A stretch of DNA of 64,000 bases, taken from the NCBI GenBank assembly GCA_030544235.1, contig CM060464.1, forward strand, positions 24,543,152 to 24,607,151, given 5' to 3'. Both the position numbers and the translations under genes were made by a program. Below, one piece after another: positions 60,301 through 64,000 of the stretch. Every line of letters starts with the position of its first letter. Within the stretch, counting starts at the first letter, position 1. The notes under the pieces are model-generated. The model saw nothing but the letters and a program-made list of their open reading frames with translations. It was not told where the DNA came from and ran no database searches. The stretch is from Lepturacanthus savala (taxonomy: Eukaryota > Chordata > Actinopteri > Scombriformes > Trichiuridae).

Positions 60301-63065
60301 AAATCATAACAATAACAATACTAGCAATTAAGTGCAATGCATCAACAAAAATATATTTTTCCTAATGAAAATTATATTCTAAAATAAATAAAGTATCACA
60401 AAACACCACATATGTTGAAAACATGAACATAAATCAGTTGAACTTCTACAATATCAAATGTCTTTGACATCAAAGCTACCTGGAATTTCATTTTATATCT
60501 AGGTAGAGAGAAAGACTTGGTGCAAATTTGTATTCCATAATTAGACTCCACAGTATCTTAATGAATACTGTCCTCAAATGTATAATACCTTGGTATGTAC
60601 AAATTATTGATTCATCTGGTTGAATAATAGTAGTAATAATAAAAGTACCTTTAGTAAGTAAATGATCGTATTGCCCTTTGCCTGTACTTGTACATGATTA
60701 TTTCATATCACTATATTTAGATTTATGCTGGATGTGGAGACATTGTAAGTTGTTGGGAATCATTTAAGTAACCTAATTTACTGTGTTAAATGGTTTTCTA
60801 CTCCCATTTATCCTCGTAAGTGTAACTCACAAATAATACGGGACAAGATAATTAATAAAAGCTACGCCACGTTTAATGGCCCAGGTGGGAATAGATAGTG
60901 GAAATAGAACAGGAGGGTTTAACAGTGGGAAAAGACAAAAAAAATGTCTATTACAGTTAGAGAATGGCATGGCCCTCCATGAAGTGCGGGGGTGGGGGCA
61001 GTCTGGAGGGCCTCTATCTGGAAATTTTGAGATTGAACACTTAATTTCCTACATTCTGGTGAATTTGTGGACACCAATTTGTGCTTTTGATAATTTTTTG
61101 TCTCCACCTACCCACAATGACTCCAACTAGGCAGCTATTGTAAAATTTGTACATGGGATAAAATAGTTGTAGTAAAACAGTTTTGCTTATGGGCACACAT
61201 TTACAAGCAGCAACTATAGTAGCCAGTCATTAAAATCCAATTTATCCAAAGCAGAGTAGAAAATGAAAAAACATGATATAAATGATTTTTAGTGACTTAA
61301 TTTATATATATATAGGCATGCAAATTTGAAGAATTGGCCTAAACAAAGTCTGACATCCATAGCAGCCATTCTTTCTGCTGGACAAGCAAATATCATGCAT
61401 TTCAAGATAATATGGTGCAGATGTTTCTAGAGTCCGACGGTAGAATGGGCTGCAGAGCCTGCAACTATCAGGCTCTCCTCTGGAACCATTGTCTTTTTGG
61501 GTCTTGGGGGCAAACACCCTATCTACCATTAGATTTAAATCTTTCCTTTCAGATAAATGCTTATAGTTTCTGCTACTATATATTAGACAGCCACAGTACA
61601 GAAAATATATCTATTTGTCCATTATGAGTCAGTTAAGATGATCACTGTTGGTGAAGGTTTTGAGTTTATAACATTTCAGTCTATCTGCCCAAATGTGATA
61701 AAGAACTATTGGTCATTGTCAGGCATGCTTGCTAATTATTGTGTTCCCTGTCCTTTTACAAAGTTTGTGGTGGATAATGGGCTGAGGGGGAAAAGTGCAA
61801 CCACCCTGGGTAAAAAAGAAGTGGGGCAACCGAAGAGACAAGGTCAGTTCCAGGAGTTTTGTGTGTGCGCCTTTGATTGGTCGTGTACGATGCTTTAGCA
61901 TCATTAACTTCCTTTCTAATCTAATTTGCAGTATCTGAAGTGTCCTAGATCAGTGGTCAGCTCAGAGGGAGGGTAGGCTACAGCAGCCTCCTGGAAATGG
62001 TAATGCAGCAAGCTATCCATCACACAGACCAGTGCTTATCTCTTAGGCAAACCAGGAGATTATTGTAGTATCACCTCCCTCTGTTGCTGAACCGGTCATT
62101 CAGGATGACTGTACACAATTAGAGATAGGAGGAGGCCAGCAGGAGGCCAGGAGGAGGCCAGGAGAAGGCCATGGCATGGAAGGAGGAGGCCATGAGCAGA
62201 GAGGAAGAAATTAGGGCAAGAAAGGAGAAAAGAGAAGGGAAGAAATTGTTTTGGAATTGCTGGATACTAGTTAATAACACAAAAAGGTCTATAATGTAAT
62301 ACCCATCATCTGATAGTGTGTTTGCAATGCATAAACCATAGCATTATGAGCAAGCCGAAGTAGAGCTGGGGGCGAAAAATAATGCAACTTTCATTATATG
62401 TCAGGTTCACACTGAAAAAGAAATGAAATCAGGTGAAAAGATCTTATATTTGGTAAAATTATATTGTGTAGAATTATATTACACGGGCAGATAATTTAGC
62501 CTCTTTCAAGTTATTTCTTAATTTTAGTCAATTTGTTTCTTTTTTTAAGACAATGTTAGTTTTTTTTTTCTTTTTTAAACTAATAGTTCCAAATCAGGAA
62601 AAATGAAATAATCTAATTATCTGGAATAATAATTATACTCAATCCTGTTAAGATTTCATTTTTTCAAGTGCTGGTGTGCGACATTGAACAGGAAGCACAA
62701 AACCTAAATGTAAATTTAAAGTCACTGTGTCCTGCAGCAACACAATCAATCTCTAACAACACAAGACAGCAGAAAATAATGATGAATACATGTGAGTGAA
62801 AGTCCAGGCAGGTAAAGAAAAATATAATTTAGTTTGATAGTGAGAGTAAATGAGTTTCTATGGATATCAGTTTAATTGGGGACATTGAATCCTTGTGTTA
62901 ATTACAGTACCATGAAATAACAGAGACCTAGATGTAAAAATAGAAATACCTTGTCTTAAAGAGACTGCTACCTTTAATTCAATTCATCCATCATCCATTC
63001 ATCTCATTTCACTAAGCTGTAATTAACACAGCACAGCTAAATGAATGTGAGCAAAACTGTTAAGA
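57396..63065. other. Long AT-rich stretch, nearly featureless
   Basis: About 5.7 kb without a recognisable gene. CCAGCAGGGGGA at 59287-59298 is one base off the CTCF core. 62128-62200 is a short minisatellite built on GGAGGCCAGGA. Open frames are under 90 codons and have no motifs. Confidence 0.4.
62128..62200. repeat. Short minisatellite, GGAGGAGGCCA-type units
   Basis: About six irregular units of GGAGGCCAGGA, GGAGAAGGCCATG and GGAGGAGGCCATG in tandem. Confidence 0.75.
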
Positions 63066-64000
63066 GTGTGGCTTGGCGTTAAGAGTGGTGCCAGAAGGGC
63101 TGGTCTGAGTATTTCAGAAACTGCTTATCTACTGGGATTTTCACACACAACCATCTCTAGGGTTTACAGAGAATGGTCCGAAAAAGAAAAATATTCAGTG
63201 AGCGGCAGTTCTGTGGGCAGAAATGCCTTGTTGATGCCAGAGGTCAGAGGAGAATGGCCAGACTGGTTCGAGCTGATAGAAAGGCAACAGTGACTCAAAT
63301 AACCACCCGTTACAACCAAGGTAGGCAGAAGAGCGTCTCTGAACGCACAGTACGTCCAACTTTGTGGCAGATGGGCTACAGCAGCAGAAGACCACGCCGG
63401 GTGCCACTCCTTTCAACTAAGAACAGGAAACTGAGGCTACAATTTGCACAAGCTCATCGAAATTGGACAATAGAAGATTGGAAAAACGTTGCCTGGTCTG
63501 ATGAGTCTCGATTTATGCTGCGACATTTGGATGGTAGGGTCAGAATTTGGCGTCAACAACATGAAAGCCTGGATCCATCCTGCCTTGTATCAACGGTTCA
63601 GGCTGGTGGTGGTGGTGTAATGGTGTGGAGAATATTTTCTTGGCACTCTTTGGGCCCCTTGGGACCAATTGAGCATCGTTGCAACGCCACAGCCTACCTG
63701 AGTATTGTTGCTGACCATGTCCATCCCTTTATGACCACAATGTACCCAACTTCTGATGGCTACTTTCAGCAGGATAATGCACCATGTCATAAAGCTGGAA
63801 TCATCTCAGACTGGTTTCTTAAACATGACAATGAGTTTACTGTACTCAAATGGCCTCCACAGTCACCAGATCTCAATCCAATAGAGCCTCCTTGGGATGT
63901 GGTGGAACGGGAGATTCACATCATGGATGTGCAGCCGACAAATCTGCGCCAACTGTGTGATGCCATCATGTCAATATGGACCAAACTCTCTGAGGAATGC
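63066..64000 (+). pseudogene. Tc1-like transposase (DD36E spacing), frameshifted at 5', cut by the window end
   Basis: 63096-63200 in one frame gives RRAGLSISETAYLLGFSHTT, the recognition helix region of the first helix-turn-helix. A one-base shift near 63200 moves to a second frame that stays open from 63212 to the last base of the window: CGQKCLVDARGQRRMARLVR, KATVTQITTRYNQGRQKSVS (second helix-turn-helix), NWTIEDWKNVAWSDESRFML (first D), GYFQQDNAPCHKAGIISDWF (second D), SPDLNPIEPPWDVV (E). There are 36 residues between second D and E, so DD36E. NPIEPPW departs from the usual NPIEHLW. The N-terminal start is lost in decayed sequence before 63080. The stop codon and right inverted repeat would lie beyond 64000. 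Family role: cut-and-paste at TA sites. Confidence 0.88.

Overview
This window looks like intergenic or deeply intronic DNA from a ray-finned (teleost) fish. No host protein-coding gene with recognisable exons was found. The evidence for a fish is the repeat content: Tc1/mariner, IS630-like, hAT, Harbinger-like and piggyBac-like DNA transposons; L2, Rex1-like, L1 and Penelope-like retroelements; several tRNA-derived or SINE-like repeats; and long (CA)n, (CT)n and (TA)n microsatellites in AT-rich sequence. Most open frames in the window are chance frames, microsatellite frames or antisense shadows.

Layout. 0-8 kb: old DNA-transposon debris, a 1.2 kb hAT element (3582-4803) with an 8-bp target duplication and a SINE-like copy inside it, a decayed Penelope-like element interrupted by a mariner-type MITE, and a piggyBac-like short element. 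8-10.5 kb: the best-preserved element, a 2.46 kb Tc1/mariner-IS630 transposon (7996-10452). It has terminal inverted repeats, a TA duplication and a transposase gene of three exons on the minus strand that splices in silico to an uninterrupted frame of about 454 codons with DD35E spacing and an Arg-Gly-rich N-terminus. 10.5-33 kb: mostly unrecognised DNA with SINE-like copies, LINE tails, a tRNA-Ala-like pseudogene, an LTR-like repeat and a few candidate regulatory stretches. 33-37 kb: a Harbinger-like element split by a 5'-truncated L2 LINE whose reverse-transcriptase frame of 642 codons is intact. 37-50 kb: a Rex1-like LINE fragment, a Tc1 MITE abutting an L1 fragment, a decayed hAT transposase gene and a short hAT with BED-finger remains (49003-49969). 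50-63 kb: mostly unrecognised sequence, a repeat shared with 28.8 kb, a cluster of GATA motifs and a fused inverted pair of SINE-like repeats. 63-64 kb: a Tc1-like transposase (DD36E spacing) that runs off the window end.

The elements do not form a pathway. They record successive insertions, and nested cases give relative ages: SINE-like inside hAT, MITE inside Penelope-like, L2 inside Harbinger. The repeat family that most deserves follow-up is the SINE-like element with a (GACT)n tail. It occurs eight times, and at least four copies carry clear 10-14 bp target duplications.
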